DNA of 64,000 bases. Origin: Burkholderiaceae bacterium. GTDB taxonomy: Bacteria; Pseudomonadota; Gammaproteobacteria; Burkholderiales; Burkholderiaceae_A. A model generated the notes under the pieces. It did no database searches and was not told the origin of the DNA. It worked only from the letters and a program-made list of their open reading frames with translations. How positions within the stretch are numbered: the first letter of the stretch is position 1; each line of letters starts with the position of its first letter. Both the position numbers and the translations under genes were made by a program. Shown piece by piece: positions 50,309-61,043 of this stretch. The stretch spans positions 124,001 through 188,000 of the forward strand of contig JAGYIP010000008.1 of assembly GCA_018402635.1 (NCBI GenBank), written 5' to 3'.

Positions 50309-52075
50309 TTAGCCAGGCCGGCGAGCGATGCAAACCGCAGGCTGATCGAGCTCGGGGCGGTTACAGAACCGAACATGATCGGGATAGGGAAAGACATCTT
50401 CCAGAAAGCCGCGGGCTATTTTTTCTTGTTGGGATTTCCAATACTTAGCATCAAGTAACTCTTGATGATACTTGTTAAACGGAACTCGAAGCCTTAGCTG
50501 ACCGAGTAGAAATTGAGAGAACTCTTCCGGGAAGACATCGTTTGGGCCTACCGTGTACCAGGGCTCACTGGCCATTTCATCTTCAGGGGTTCGAGGCTCG
50601 GGAATTTTTCGGAAATTGCATTCCGTTAGGTATTGAATTTCATCGTAGTCATAAAACACAACACGCCCATGCCGTGTCATACCAAAGTTTTTGTAGAGCA
50701 TGTCGCCTGGGAAAATATTGGCGGCAACAAGCTGGCGAATGGCATCGCCGTACTCTTTAATGGCATGGTCAACCTGCGCCTCTGTGGCATGTTCAAGAAA
50801 GATGTTCAGAGGAACCATTCGACGCTCAATATACAAATGACGAATAACAAGTCGTTCATTGTTTTCTTCAAGCATGCTTGGGGCAAACTCACGAATCTCT
50901 TCAAGCAGGCTTTGGTCGAATCGGTCTTTTGGAAACTCGACGCTCGAGTACTCCCAGGTGTCGGCCATGCGGCCCGCGCGATCGTGAAGCTTAACCAGCT
51001 GGTACTTCGAGACAATAAGCTCGCGCGACACATCTTTTGAACGCTTGTCTTTAATAATTTTAAAGACATAGGGAAAGGATGGCAGGGTGAAGACAAGCAT
51101 CACGAGCCCCTTAATACCCTCGGCAAGACAGAACTTGTCGTTTGAGTGACGCAGGTGGTGTAAAAAGTCTCGATAAAAGAGGGTCTTGCCCTGCTTTTGC
51201 AGCCCGAGCATGGTGTAGAGCTCGCTTGCGGGCTTGTGCGGCATGATGCTTCGAAGGAACTGCACGTAGGCCGAAGGCACCTCCATATCCACCATAAAAT
51301 ACGCCCGAGAAAAAGAAAACAAGACAGAGATCTGGTCGGGGTCAAAGAGAATGGTGTCAAGGTAAAGCTCTGCCTTCGAGTTACGAAGAACAGGAACAGC
51401 AAAGCCTGTTGGCGTTCCATCGTTCATGATGCGCCCGATAATGTAGGCGCCTTTGTTTCGAAAAAAAAGTGACCTCAAAATGTGCACCTGAAAATCGGTG
51501 GCGGTCTGAAAAGGCCTTGGAAAGCTAACCACCGCGGCGCGAATGACACGTCGTAGGTCACGTTGAATATCGTTCCAACGGCAGGCAAGACCAAAATCGA
51601 TGGCCATACGGGTAAGGCAGTTCTGCAGGCCCTCGGATCGCGGGTAATAGACGCGGTAGGAGGGGGGGTCGGAGTCGAGGTAGTCGGTTGCGACGGCAGG
51701 CCTCACAAAAAGGTTCTCACCTCCGTAGTCAGCACGGCGCAAGATACGCGTGGTGATGGAGTTAAAAAACGACTCGGCAAGCTCGGGCTGCTTATGGTCA
51801 GTAAGCAGCATGATGAATGCCTTTTTTACATCAGCCCAGGTGCCCTCATTGATGGCCACAGAAGGGGAGTTCGCCATGAGGGCATCGGTTGTCTCTTTGA
51901 CACGGTCGTCGTAGAAGGCAATTCGCTCTTTTGCGAGTTCGCGTATGGCCCCATAGCGCCCGGCCTCGAAGGCGGTCTTCGCCTGTTGGGCGTTATAACG
52001 GAAAAGGCCGTAGTGGCGATGAAAGCCGCTAAGTATGAGGTTGGCAATTTCAGTGGCATCGGGTGCTAATGCCAT
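50309..52075 (-). CDS. aceK: isocitrate dehydrogenase kinase/phosphatase
   Basis: AceK phosphorylates and dephosphorylates isocitrate dehydrogenase to divert carbon into the glyoxylate shunt. The start is the ATG at 52075 (MALAPDATEIANLILSGF), 4 bp after rodA, giving 588 residues; the longer frame runs into rodA. The regulatory N-terminal domain and the kinase-like C-terminal domain are both present, with VFKIIKDKRSKDV, FPGDMLYKNFGMTRHGRVVFYDYDEI around the catalytic site and NDVFPEEF. Usually aceK lies near aceA or icd; here it follows the rod-shape genes with no glyoxylate-cycle genes in view. Confidence 0.96.
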   Translation of the reverse strand: MALAPDATEIANLILSGFHRHYGLFRYNAQQAKTAFEAGRYGAIRELAKERIAFYDDRVKETTDALMANSPSVAINEGTWADVKKAFIMLLTDHKQPELAESFFNSITTRILRRADYGGENLFVRPAVATDYLDSDPPSYRVYYPRSEGLQNCLTRMAIDFGLACRWNDIQRDLRRVIRAAVVSFPRPFQTATDFQVHILRSLFFRNKGAYIIGRIMNDGTPTGFAVPVLRNSKAELYLDTILFDPDQISVLFSFSRAYFMVDMEVPSAYVQFLRSIMPHKPASELYTMLGLQKQGKTLFYRDFLHHLRHSNDKFCLAEGIKGLVMLVFTLPSFPYVFKIIKDKRSKDVSRELIVSKYQLVKLHDRAGRMADTWEYSSVEFPKDRFDQSLLEEIREFAPSMLEENNERLVIRHLYIERRMVPLNIFLEHATEAQVDHAIKEYGDAIRQLVAANIFPGDMLYKNFGMTRHGRVVFYDYDEIQYLTECNFRKIPEPRTPEDEMASEPWYTVGPNDVFPEEFSQFLLGQLRLRVPFNKYHQELLDAKYWKSQQEKIARGFLEDVFPYPDHVRFCNRPELDQPAVCIARRPG

Positions 52076-52079
52076 TGGC

Positions 52080-53264
52080 CTAACCTTGAAGACTGAAGCC
52101 TTGAGTAACCTGAGAGCGGTCACGAGCGATACTCATAATGAGGCCCAGGCCAGCCCCTAGTGTGATGAGGGCTGTTCCCCCGTAGGACATGAAGGGAAGG
52201 GGCACACCGACAACGGGAAGAAGGCCTGTCACCATTCCAAGGTTTACAAAGGCATAGGTGAAGATGGTTAAGGCAAGGCTGGCTGACAAGAGCCGGCCGA
52301 AGGCAGTGGGTGCCCCAAGCGAAATCCAGAGCCCGCGCAGAATAAGAGCAAGGTAGAGGACTACTAAAATGGCAGCACCAAGAAAACCGAATTCTTCAGC
52401 AAAACCAGCAAAAATAAAATCGGTGTCGCGCTCCGGAATGAAGTCAAGCTGGGCCTGGGTGCCCTTTAACCAACCCTTGCCCCATAAACCTCCCGATCCG
52501 ACAGCGGTCATGGACTGAAGAATGTGAAAGCCTTTGCCCAGCGGGTCACGATGGGGGTCAAGCAGCGTGCAGACTCGTTGCTTCTGATACTCCCTCATCC
52601 CAGGCCAGTCGACCCCGGCGGCGCAAAGGGTGTCACCAAAAATGACTAAGACAATTAAGACAAGGCCAGTGCCTCCACCCACGATGGCAATGAGCCGCCA
52701 AGACATCCCCGCAAGATAAAGAACAAAAATACCCGAGGCCGCAACAAGAATGGCGGTTCCTAGGTCGGGCTGATCCAGAATAAACAGAACGGGTATGGCA
52801 AGAAGGCCCACAACAATTAGCCAGTCTGCGAGCGTTTTCAGCCCCTCACGTTGCTGAACAACCCATGCCAGCATGAGAGGCATGGCGATTTTCATAATTT
52901 CGGAAGGCTGAATGCGGGCAATGCCAAGATCGAGCCAGCGCGTAGCCCCCTTCGAGGTGTCACCAAAAAAGGTAACGGCAATGAGAAGCAGCAGGCCAAG
53001 CCCATAAAGAGGTATGGCAACTTTCTGCAGCCATGTGGATGGAATCTGCGCAAGCGTGAGCATGATGAAAGCTGCAACAACAAGGTTGCGCAGATGGTTG
53101 AAAAAACGTTCGGGCTCCTCATGACTTGCACTGTAGACGGCAAGAAGACTAAGGCCAGCTAGGCCAATGAAGATAAAGAACAGGGGCTGGTCCATGGCGA
53201 AGAAACGCTGCCTTAACCATAGCGAAAAGGCTCGCCAGCCTTCATCGGCGCGACGGTCATTCAC
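52080..53264 (-). CDS. rodA: peptidoglycan glycosyltransferase RodA
   Basis: RodA (MrdB) is the SEDS-family glycan polymerase of the elongasome and works with PBP2. The 394 residues form about ten membrane helices. Characteristic segments are GATRWLDLGIARIQPSEIMKI trimmed here to its core RIQPSEIMKIAMP, LDQPDLGTAI, GKGWLKGTQAQLDFIPERDTDF and a C-terminal GMVTGLLPVVGVPLPFMSYGG. It overlaps the end of mrdA by 4 bp and is followed by aceK after 4 bp. The pairing with mrdA directly matches the partnership of the two proteins. Confidence 0.96.
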   Translation of the reverse strand: MNDRRADEGWRAFSLWLRQRFFAMDQPLFFIFIGLAGLSLLAVYSASHEEPERFFNHLRNLVVAAFIMLTLAQIPSTWLQKVAIPLYGLGLLLLIAVTFFGDTSKGATRWLDLGIARIQPSEIMKIAMPLMLAWVVQQREGLKTLADWLIVVGLLAIPVLFILDQPDLGTAILVAASGIFVLYLAGMSWRLIAIVGGGTGLVLIVLVIFGDTLCAAGVDWPGMREYQKQRVCTLLDPHRDPLGKGFHILQSMTAVGSGGLWGKGWLKGTQAQLDFIPERDTDFIFAGFAEEFGFLGAAILVVLYLALILRGLWISLGAPTAFGRLLSASLALTIFTYAFVNLGMVTGLLPVVGVPLPFMSYGGTALITLGAGLGLIMSIARDRSQVTQGFSLQG

Positions 53265-55108
53265 GGCAGCTCACGCCCCTCTTTTTTTCGTGTCACCAAA
53301 AGGTAATCGAAAACTTTACGCGCCAGCGGCGCGGCAGCCGCTGCTCCGAAGCCGCCATTTTCCACCACCACGGCCACTGCCACCTTTGGGTTATCGGCCG
53401 GGGCGTAGGCAATGTAGAGGGAGTGATCCCGTAGCCTCTCGGAGACCTTTTCCTCTTCGTAGATCTCGCCCTGTTTCACACTAAAGACCTGCGCTGTGCC
53501 GGTTTTCCCCGCTACGCTGTATGGAACACCTGCCATGACGCGGGCGCCCGTGCCCGATTGATTCACTTCAACAAGGGCATCGTGCACGATATCAAGCCAT
53601 TGCTGTTCGAGATCAAGCTTGCGCTCAACAATGGCCGGAAGCTCCACCCGCTCACCGGTCTGAGAGTTCTCAACGGACTTCACAAGGCGAGGCCGAAGCA
53701 GCTTTCCCCCATTGCCAAGCGCGGCTGTTGCACGAACCAGCTGAAGCACCGTGAAGGCGTTGTAGCCCTGACCTATTCCAATAGACGGCGTCTCTCCCGT
53801 AAGCCATTCCTTTCCAAATCGCTTTAGCTTCCAGTCCGATGAGGGCAGAATGCCGGCCGTTTCCCCTTCAATGTCGATGCCCGTGGTGCGGCCAAAGCCG
53901 AAAGGCGAAATAAACTGATAAATAGCATCGACCCCCATGTCATGGGCGAGTTTGTAGTAGTAGGTATCACTTGAGACCACGATGGACTTTTTAAGGTCGA
54001 CCCGCCCGTTGCCCTTGGGGTTGTAATCGCGAAACCGGTGATTGCCGAGCATGAAATAGCCCGGGTCTTGAATGGCGTCATCGGCAGTGCGTGCTCCTGA
54101 GGCAAGCGCAGCTACCGCCATAAAGGGCTTGTAGGTTGAGCCTGGTGGGTAAATACCCCGCAATGCCCGGTTCAACAAAGGTACATCCAGCGACTGATTA
54201 AGCTGGTTCCAGAGGTCGGGATCAATACCGTCAACAAAGGCGTTTGGGTTGAAGTTTGGCATGGAGACCATGGCAAAGATCTCGCCCGTGGTGGGCGACA
54301 TGGCCACAAGCGCACCACGTCTACCCAAGTAAGCGTCTTCCACCATTTTCTGCAAACCCTGGTCGATCGAAAGCTGAAGGTTTTGGCCCGGTACGGGGGG
54401 TTTGAGGTCAAGCTCGCGCACCAGTCTGCCGCTTGCGGTGACCTCAATTTTCTGAAAACCGGGAACACCTTTAAGGGCACTCTCGTAGCTCTTTTCGATG
54501 CCGAGTTTGCCGATGTGGCTAATACCGAAATAGTCCTCGAGAAGATCGGCCTCGGTGAGTCTTTCGCGGTCTGCGCGCGAGATGCGGCCGATATGCCCAA
54601 GCAGGTGGGAGGAGGAGTCGCCATAGGGGTAGCTACGGATGGTTCGTTGTTGAATGTTGACCCCAGGTATTTCCGTGACTCGGGTTACAAGCCGGGCCAC
54701 CTCTTCGTCGGTTAGCTTGGTTTTTAAGGGAATGCTGTCGAACCGCCGTGCCTCTGCCGCCGCACGCTTAAAGCGGTTGATCTCGGCGGGTTTTAGCTCA
54801 ATGACCTTACCAATTTCCTCAAGCGTTCGATTTAGGTTTTTTGCCTGAAAAGGCTCAATTTCAAGAGAGAATCCGGCATCGTTACGGGCAAGCGTTTCGC
54901 CATGCCTGTCAAAGATACGCCCACGAGGCGGCTGAATGGGCAGAAGGGCAACTCGATTCTCTTCAGCCTTTGCCGCATGGTCTTCGTGTTGCCAGACTTG
55001 GATCTGCCCGAAACGCATGGCCAGCGCTCCAAGCCCAATTGTGATGGCCAGTGCCGCAAACGAGGCCCTTTGTCGAAAGTCTGAGTTGGACTTGTTGCTG
55101 AACTCCAT
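53261..55108 (-). CDS. mrdA: penicillin-binding protein 2
   Basis: PBP2 is the transpeptidase of the elongasome. The 615-residue protein has an N-terminal membrane anchor (about residues 14-32), the pedestal or dimerisation domain with the conserved RGRIFDRHGETLARN, and a transpeptidase domain with the active-site Ser324 and Lys327 in PPGSTYKPF, the second motif SSDTYYYKLA (the SxD form normal for PBP2) and KTGTAQ. It lies 10 bp downstream of mreD and overlaps rodA by 4 bp. All three catalytic motifs are intact. Confidence 0.96.
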   Translation of the reverse strand: MEFSNKSNSDFRQRASFAALAITIGLGALAMRFGQIQVWQHEDHAAKAEENRVALLPIQPPRGRIFDRHGETLARNDAGFSLEIEPFQAKNLNRTLEEIGKVIELKPAEINRFKRAAAEARRFDSIPLKTKLTDEEVARLVTRVTEIPGVNIQQRTIRSYPYGDSSSHLLGHIGRISRADRERLTEADLLEDYFGISHIGKLGIEKSYESALKGVPGFQKIEVTASGRLVRELDLKPPVPGQNLQLSIDQGLQKMVEDAYLGRRGALVAMSPTTGEIFAMVSMPNFNPNAFVDGIDPDLWNQLNQSLDVPLLNRALRGIYPPGSTYKPFMAVAALASGARTADDAIQDPGYFMLGNHRFRDYNPKGNGRVDLKKSIVVSSDTYYYKLAHDMGVDAIYQFISPFGFGRTTGIDIEGETAGILPSSDWKLKRFGKEWLTGETPSIGIGQGYNAFTVLQLVRATAALGNGGKLLRPRLVKSVENSQTGERVELPAIVERKLDLEQQWLDIVHDALVEVNQSGTGARVMAGVPYSVAGKTGTAQVFSVKQGEIYEEEKVSERLRDHSLYIAYAPADNPKVAVAVVVENGGFGAAAAAPLARKVFDYLLVTRKKEGRELP

Positions 55109-55118
55109 TGCGAGGCAG

Positions 55119-55655
55119 CTAGGTCTTCACAGGGTTAACAGACTTTCGTGCTCGCATTCGACCCGGCCGAGATTTTCGTTGCAAGACAAGTTGAATCATG
55201 CGGCTAACGAAGACCCATAACAAGGCCTCTGCGGCAGGCTGAAGAAACAGGCTGCTGTCGGGCCCGAGGCCCTCAACCATCCAGCGCACGGCAAAGACGC
55301 TGGCCAGCGAGACAAGAAAAAGAGGATAGAGGTGGGCCACCTGCCCCCAGGCTTGGAAGTCAGGTATACGCCGATGCAGGGTAATGGCGCCATAACTAAG
55401 TATGGAGTAGGCAAGCGCATGCTGACCCAAAAGAACCCCTTGATGAACGTCCATGACCAGACCCAAAAGCCAGGCAGGGGCAAGGCCTATACGGCTTGGC
55501 AGAAAGATGTTCCAAAAGACCAGAACAATGGCAAGCATGTCGGGTACCGGCCAGTTCGGCGCCCAGGGCAGGAAATTAAAGACCAGGGCCGCGGCCATTG
55601 TGGCGGCAATAAAGCGAAGGCTCGGGGCTCTGCCAATAATGGTTGGAGGTCTCAT
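55119..55655 (-). CDS. mreD: rod shape-determining protein MreD
   Basis: MreD is the small membrane protein of the elongasome. The 178-residue protein has about five hydrophobic helices with little sequence signature, starting MRPPTIIGRAPSL and including AWLLGLVMDVHQGVLLGQHA, of which GLVMDVHQGVLLG is the most family-like part. Its position between mreC (4-bp overlap) and mrdA (10-bp gap) is decisive. The C-terminus is basic. Confidence 0.92.
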   Translation of the reverse strand: MRPPTIIGRAPSLRFIAATMAAALVFNFLPWAPNWPVPDMLAIVLVFWNIFLPSRIGLAPAWLLGLVMDVHQGVLLGQHALAYSILSYGAITLHRRIPDFQAWGQVAHLYPLFLVSLASVFAVRWMVEGLGPDSSLFLQPAAEALLWVFVSRMIQLVLQRKSRPGRMRARKSVNPVKT

Positions 55656-56587
55656 GGTCTTTGGGTTGCAGCGCCAGGGGTTGTGGGTGTGGACGATGAC
55701 GGGAGGTTAGTGTCACTGGCAACGGGGGCCGGTGGCGTATTGTCTGCACCCCCATTGCGAAGAATAACAAGCACCTCTTTATAACGAGCCACCGATGCTG
55801 CAGGAATTGCGATGACTGTTGGGAACTGGCCCTGGGCTGCCGGCACCACCAACGAGACCCGACCCACTGCAAGCCCGGCCGGGTAAAGCCCATCGAGCCC
55901 CGAGGTGACGATCTTGTCGCCTTCCTCAATTTCAGCGGCCAGGTTCACGTAACGCACACGAAACTGATCGGCCTGTCCGCTGCCTTGTGTGATGCCACGT
56001 ACGCCGCTGCTTGGCAAAAAGATGGGGACGAAGAGCTGCTCATCGGAGAGCAGTCGAATCTCAGCTGTAAGTGGGAAGACGCGACTGACCTGCCCAACTA
56101 CACCGTCACTATTAATGACCGGGTCGCCTACTGAGAGGCCTTGATCCTGGCCAAGATTAATAAGAACCTTTCTGGCCAGGCCATCTTTTAGGCTTGCTCG
56201 AACTTCACCGGCCTTGCTCTCTGGGAAGGCGCTTGACTTTAGATTGAGTAGATTTCGTAGGTTTTCGTTGTCACTACGAAGCTGATTCACCAGAAGAAGA
56301 CTCTGGGCGTTGTTGGTTTCTTGATCGCGAAGCCGTTCAATCTCGTTGGCGAGCTGCGATACCGATTGAAGCCTCTCGCCAGCCCAGTAGGCAAGGTCGC
56401 GTGGCATGAGAAGCGCCTCGGTTACCGGATACAAGATGACGCTTACCCCTAGACGCAGCGGCGAGGCAATTTCAAAGCGACGATCAAGCTGCATGACCGC
56501 AATGGCGGCCGTTAAAGCAATCGCAAGTTTAATTCGGGCCGAGAGGCCTTGCCGGAAAAAGGCTGGTGGGCTTTGGGATAGAGCCAA
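55652..56587 (-). CDS. mreC: rod shape-determining protein MreC
   Basis: MreC is the periplasmic scaffold that activates PBP2-RodA. The 311-residue protein has a short cytoplasmic start, one membrane helix (about residues 18-36), a coiled coil (about 75-120, LANEIERLRDQETNNAQ) and a beta-rich domain with KVLINLGQDQGLSVGDPVINSDGVVGQV, cut here to GLSVGDPVINSDGVVGQV, and DKIVTSGLDGLYPAGLAVG. The C-terminus is Pro/Thr/Ser-rich. It follows mreB by 15 bp and overlaps mreD by 4 bp. Confidence 0.95.
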   Translation of the reverse strand: MALSQSPPAFFRQGLSARIKLAIALTAAIAVMQLDRRFEIASPLRLGVSVILYPVTEALLMPRDLAYWAGERLQSVSQLANEIERLRDQETNNAQSLLLVNQLRSDNENLRNLLNLKSSAFPESKAGEVRASLKDGLARKVLINLGQDQGLSVGDPVINSDGVVGQVSRVFPLTAEIRLLSDEQLFVPIFLPSSGVRGITQGSGQADQFRVRYVNLAAEIEEGDKIVTSGLDGLYPAGLAVGRVSLVVPAAQGQFPTVIAIPAASVARYKEVLVILRNGGADNTPPAPVASDTNLPSSSTPTTPGAATQRP

Positions 56588-56602
56588 TGCGCGTGGCTCC
56601 GA

Positions 56603-57713
<1,111 letters not shown>

Positions 57714-57727
57714 AGCAGTTTACCGAC

Positions 57728-58015
57728 GTGTCACTCTCTAAAGACCAGTTTGACAAACTTGCCCGGCTTAGCCGCCTATCGGTGACCGCTGAGGACCACG
57801 ACCGTATCTTGCCCGCAATTGATGCCATGGTGAAATGGGCCGACACCCTTCGGCAGGCACCCACCGAAGGGCTCGAGCCGATGGCTAACCCACACGACAT
57901 GGTTCTGCGTCTTAGGCAAGACCTTGCCCAGCCCCTGCCTAGCCGAGAGGAACTCATGCGCAATGCGCCCCAGGTGGCCCAAGGGTTCTTTATTGTTCCC
58001 AGGGTCGTGGAATAG
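57728..58015 (+). CDS. gatC: Asp-tRNA(Asn)/Glu-tRNA(Gln) amidotransferase subunit C
   Basis: GatC is the small chaperone-like subunit of the GatCAB amidotransferase that converts misacylated Glu-tRNA(Gln) or Asp-tRNA(Asn) to the correct form. The 95 residues start with GTG at 57728 (MSLSKDQFDKLARLSRL) and show the family pattern FDKLARLSRLSVT, AMVKWADTLRQ and the C-terminal LMRNAPQVAQGFFIVPRVVE, trimmed in family alignments to the FFIVPRVVE end. It is the first gene of gatCAB and diverges from mreB. gatA starts 12 bp later. Confidence 0.94.
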   Translation: MSLSKDQFDKLARLSRLSVTAEDHDRILPAIDAMVKWADTLRQAPTEGLEPMANPHDMVLRLRQDLAQPLPSREELMRNAPQVAQGFFIVPRVVE

Positions 58016-58026
58016 GTCTGCTAGCC

Positions 58027-59565
58027 ATGGAATTTCGTTTTTCGCCCCTATCGGAGCTCAGGCGGGCGTTGGACTCTGGAATGGTGTCGGTCGAAGAGCT
58101 TGCCCAGGATTACCTGGCCGCCCTTGAGAAGGAGACCTTAGGGGCTTGCCTTTCGATTCTTCCCGAGCTAACGCTTAGCCAAGCCCGTCAGTGCCAGAGC
58201 CTGCTTGAGAAAACCCCGCCCGAGCAACGCTCTCCGCTTCTGGGGCTTCCGGTTATTCACAAAGATGTTCTGGTCACCAAAGACTGGCCCACCACAGCGG
58301 GCTCAAAGTTTCTTAAAAACTACCAAAGCCCGTTTAATGCCCATGCGGTTGATCTGCTTCAGTCCGCGGGCATGGTCTGCCTGGGCAAGTCCAATTGCGA
58401 TGAGTTCGCCATGGGATCGGCCAATGAGCACTCGGCCTATAAGCCAGCATGCAACCCTTGGGACACCAACCGCATTCCCGGCGGGTCTTCAGGGGGTCGG
58501 CTGTGGCTATTGCTGCAGGGCTTGCACCGGCTGCAACGGGAACCGATACCGGGGGCTCGATTCGTCAGCCCGCCGCCATGTGTGGCATTACGGGCATTAA
58601 GCCAACCTACGGACGGGTCTCGCGTTGGGGGCTTGTGGCCTATGCATCAAGCCTTGATCAGGCCGGGCCCATGGCGCGAACGGCGCAGGACTGCGCCTGG
58701 ATGCTCTCGGCCATGGCGGGCTTTGACCCGAAAGACTCCACCAGCCTGAATCAGCCTTCGGAAGACTTCGCCAGGCTTTTGGGTAAGCCAATGACCGAAG
58801 GACGCCAGCGCAGAGCAGCCCTTGCGAGGCCTGCGCCTTGGAATGCCAAGCCAGTATTTTTCGAACCAGATCTCGCCTGCCGTGGCCAAGGCCATTGAAG
58901 CCGCCTTAAAGGTCTTGCGGGGACTGGGGGCCGAGACGCTTGAGGTGGACCTGCCGCGCACCGAGCTTTCGCTGCCCGCCTATTACGTCATTGCCCCGGC
59001 CGAGGCCTCAAGTAATTTGTCACGGTTTGATGGGGTTCGTTATGGGCACCGATCCGAGAAGGCCACGGATCTTGAATCGCTTTATTGCCTAAGCCGCACC
59101 GAGGCCTTCGGGCCAGAGGTTCGCCGCCGCATTCTTCTTGGAAGCTATGTGCTCTCGCATGGTTATTACGATGCCTACTACCTGCAGGCCCAGAAGGTAC
59201 GACGGCTTGTGGCCATGGACTTTGATCGCGCCTTTGAGCATTGCGATTTCATTGTTGGACCGGTCTCGCCTGTAACCGCCTGGCGCCTCGGTGAGAGCCC
59301 CGCGCTTGAGGCGGCAAAAGACAACCCCCTGCTCGCGGAGTATCTGTCCGATATCTTCACCCTTGGGGCGAGCCTCTCGGGGCTGCCCGCCATGTCCATG
59401 CCCTGCGGCTTTGAATCTATCGAAGGCGGTCGTCGTCTTCCCGTTGGCTTGCAGCTCATAGGCCCACGGTTTGAAGAGGCCAGGCTGCTCGCCCTTGCCG
59501 ACCATTTTCAGCTGGCAACCGATTTTCATGATCAGACGCCAGAGCTTTCGGGGGCGCAGCCATGA
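58027..59565 (+). CDS. gatA: glutamyl/aspartyl-tRNA amidotransferase subunit A, interrupted by two compensating 1-base indels
   Basis: GatA is the amidase subunit that releases ammonia from glutamine. Three frame segments make one protein of about 513 residues. Segment one (58027 to about 58496) has Lys79 in VIHKDV and Ser154-Ser155 in GGSSGG. The G-run at 58492-58496 is one G short. Segment two, out of frame, holds SAVAIAAG and nucleophile serine in GTDTGGSIR. An extra base around 58795-58796 (ACCGAAG) returns to the first frame, giving [19 protein letters not shown]. The catalytic Ser-cisSer-Lys set is complete once repaired. It shares ATGA with gatB. Errors in the assembly are more likely than loss of this usually essential subunit. 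Confidence 0.92.
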
Positions 59566-61043
59566 CCACCTGGGAAATTGTTGTCGGTCTTGAGACCCAT
59601 GTGCAGCTTAAGACACAAAGCAAAATGTTCTCACCCGCCCCCACGGCCTTCGGAGCAGAGCCCAACAGGCAGGCGCATCCCATCGACCTTGCTCTTCCCG
59701 GGGTTCTGCCGAGCCCCAACCTAAGGGCCATTGACTGCGCCATTCGCTTTGCTCTTGCCGTTGGCGGCGAGATTGCGCGCCGCTCTGTTTTTGCTCGCAA
59801 GAATTACTTCTACCCTGACCTGCCCAAGGGCTACCAGATTAGCCAGTTTGAACTGCCTGTGGTTGCAGGTGGAAGCCTGTCTTTTAGCCTTCCCGATGGC
59901 TCAGAACGCACCGTGCAGCTTACCCGCGCCCACCTTGAGGAAGATGCAGGCAAGTCGATTCACGAGGGCTTAGCAGGGCTTGCGCCCCAGACCTCGGGCA
60001 TTGACCTAAACAGGGCGGGCACGCCCTTGCTTGAAATTGTGACCGAGCCCGTTATGCGTTCGGCCCAAGAGGCTGCGGCCTATGCTCGCGCCCTGCACGG
60101 GCTTGTTACCTGGATGGACATCTGCGATGGCAATTTGCAAGAAGGCTCCTTTCGATGCGATGCCAATGTCTCGGTCAGGCCCAAGGGCAGCCAGGCCCTT
60201 GGCACTCGCTGTGAAATTAAAAACATCAATTCCTTTCGGTTTCTTGAGCGGGCCATTGAATACGAGGCCGCGCGCCAGGTTGAGCTCATTGAGTCAGGAG
60301 GCCAGGTTCGCCAAGAGACGCGGCTTTTCGACCCCGATCGAGATGAGACACGGTCGATGCGCTCAAAAGAAGACGCCCACGACTATCGCTATTTTCCAGA
60401 CCCCGACCTGCCCACGCTTGTTATTGACGAAAAGACCATCGACCAGGTTCGACAGTCCATGCCCGTTCTGCCCGAGCAGGCGCGCTTAAGGCTTATTGAG
60501 CAGTTTAGGCTCTCGGTTCAGGATGCGGGCCTTATTACATCCGGCCGCGACGCCCTTCTTTATTTTGAGCAGACCCTTGCCGCCCTTTCAAGCCTCTGCT
60601 CGCTTTCGTCAGACAAGGCCGCCAAGCTTGTCGTGAACTGGATGGCTGCCGATCTTTCAACATTTCTTAATCGATCCGAAGGCCTTGGTTATGCCCAGGC
60701 GCCGGTGACCCCTTTGCGTTTGGCCTCACTGCTTGAGCGTCTGGAGGATGGAACGATTTCATCGAAGATTGCCCGCGACTTGTTTGCCCAGCTTTGGCAA
60801 GACCCCGAGCAGACCGTGGATGGCCTGATTGAGTCGCAGGGCCTGCGCCAGGTTCAAGACACAGGCCAGATTGACGGCTGGGTGGAGGAGGTGATTGCGG
60901 CAAACCCCAAGATGGTGGACGAATACAAGGCAGGCAAGGACAAGGCCTTAAATGCCATGGTCGGTCAGGTCATGAAGAAGTCACAGGGCAAGGCCAACCC
61001 CTCGGCTGTTACACAGACCTTAAAGGCGAAGCTCGAGGCGTAA
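59562..61043 (+). CDS. gatB: Asp-tRNA(Asn)/Glu-tRNA(Gln) amidotransferase subunit B
   Basis: GatB carries the kinase-like active site that activates the misacylated tRNA and receives ammonia from GatA. The 493-residue protein begins [21 protein letters not shown] (core [10 protein letters not shown]) and shows [37 protein letters not shown] and [15 protein letters not shown]. The C-terminal YqeY-like tRNA-binding domain ends near LKAKLEA. The length is normal and it is intact. The start overlaps gatA by 4 bp, and the end overlaps the convergent transporter gene by 24 bp. Confidence 0.97.
   Translation: MTTWEIVVGLETHVQLKTQSKMFSPAPTAFGAEPNRQAHPIDLALPGVLPSPNLRAIDCAIRFALAVGGEIARRSVFARKNYFYPDLPKGYQISQFELPVVAGGSLSFSLPDGSERTVQLTRAHLEEDAGKSIHEGLAGLAPQTSGIDLNRAGTPLLEIVTEPVMRSAQEAAAYARALHGLVTWMDICDGNLQEGSFRCDANVSVRPKGSQALGTRCEIKNINSFRFLERAIEYEAARQVELIESGGQVRQETRLFDPDRDETRSMRSKEDAHDYRYFPDPDLPTLVIDEKTIDQVRQSMPVLPEQARLRLIEQFRLSVQDAGLITSGRDALLYFEQTLAALSSLCSLSSDKAAKLVVNWMAADLSTFLNRSEGLGYAQAPVTPLRLASLLERLEDGTISSKIARDLFAQLWQDPEQTVDGLIESQGLRQVQDTGQIDGWVEEVIAANPKMVDEYKAGKDKALNAMVGQVMKKSQGKANPSAVTQTLKAKLEA

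Noticed and set aside
58480-58500. Programmed frameshift in gatA
   Set aside because: Other gatA genes do not use one, the shift needs a second compensating event 300 bp later, and the G-run plus absence of a clear stimulatory element point to a base-call deletion.
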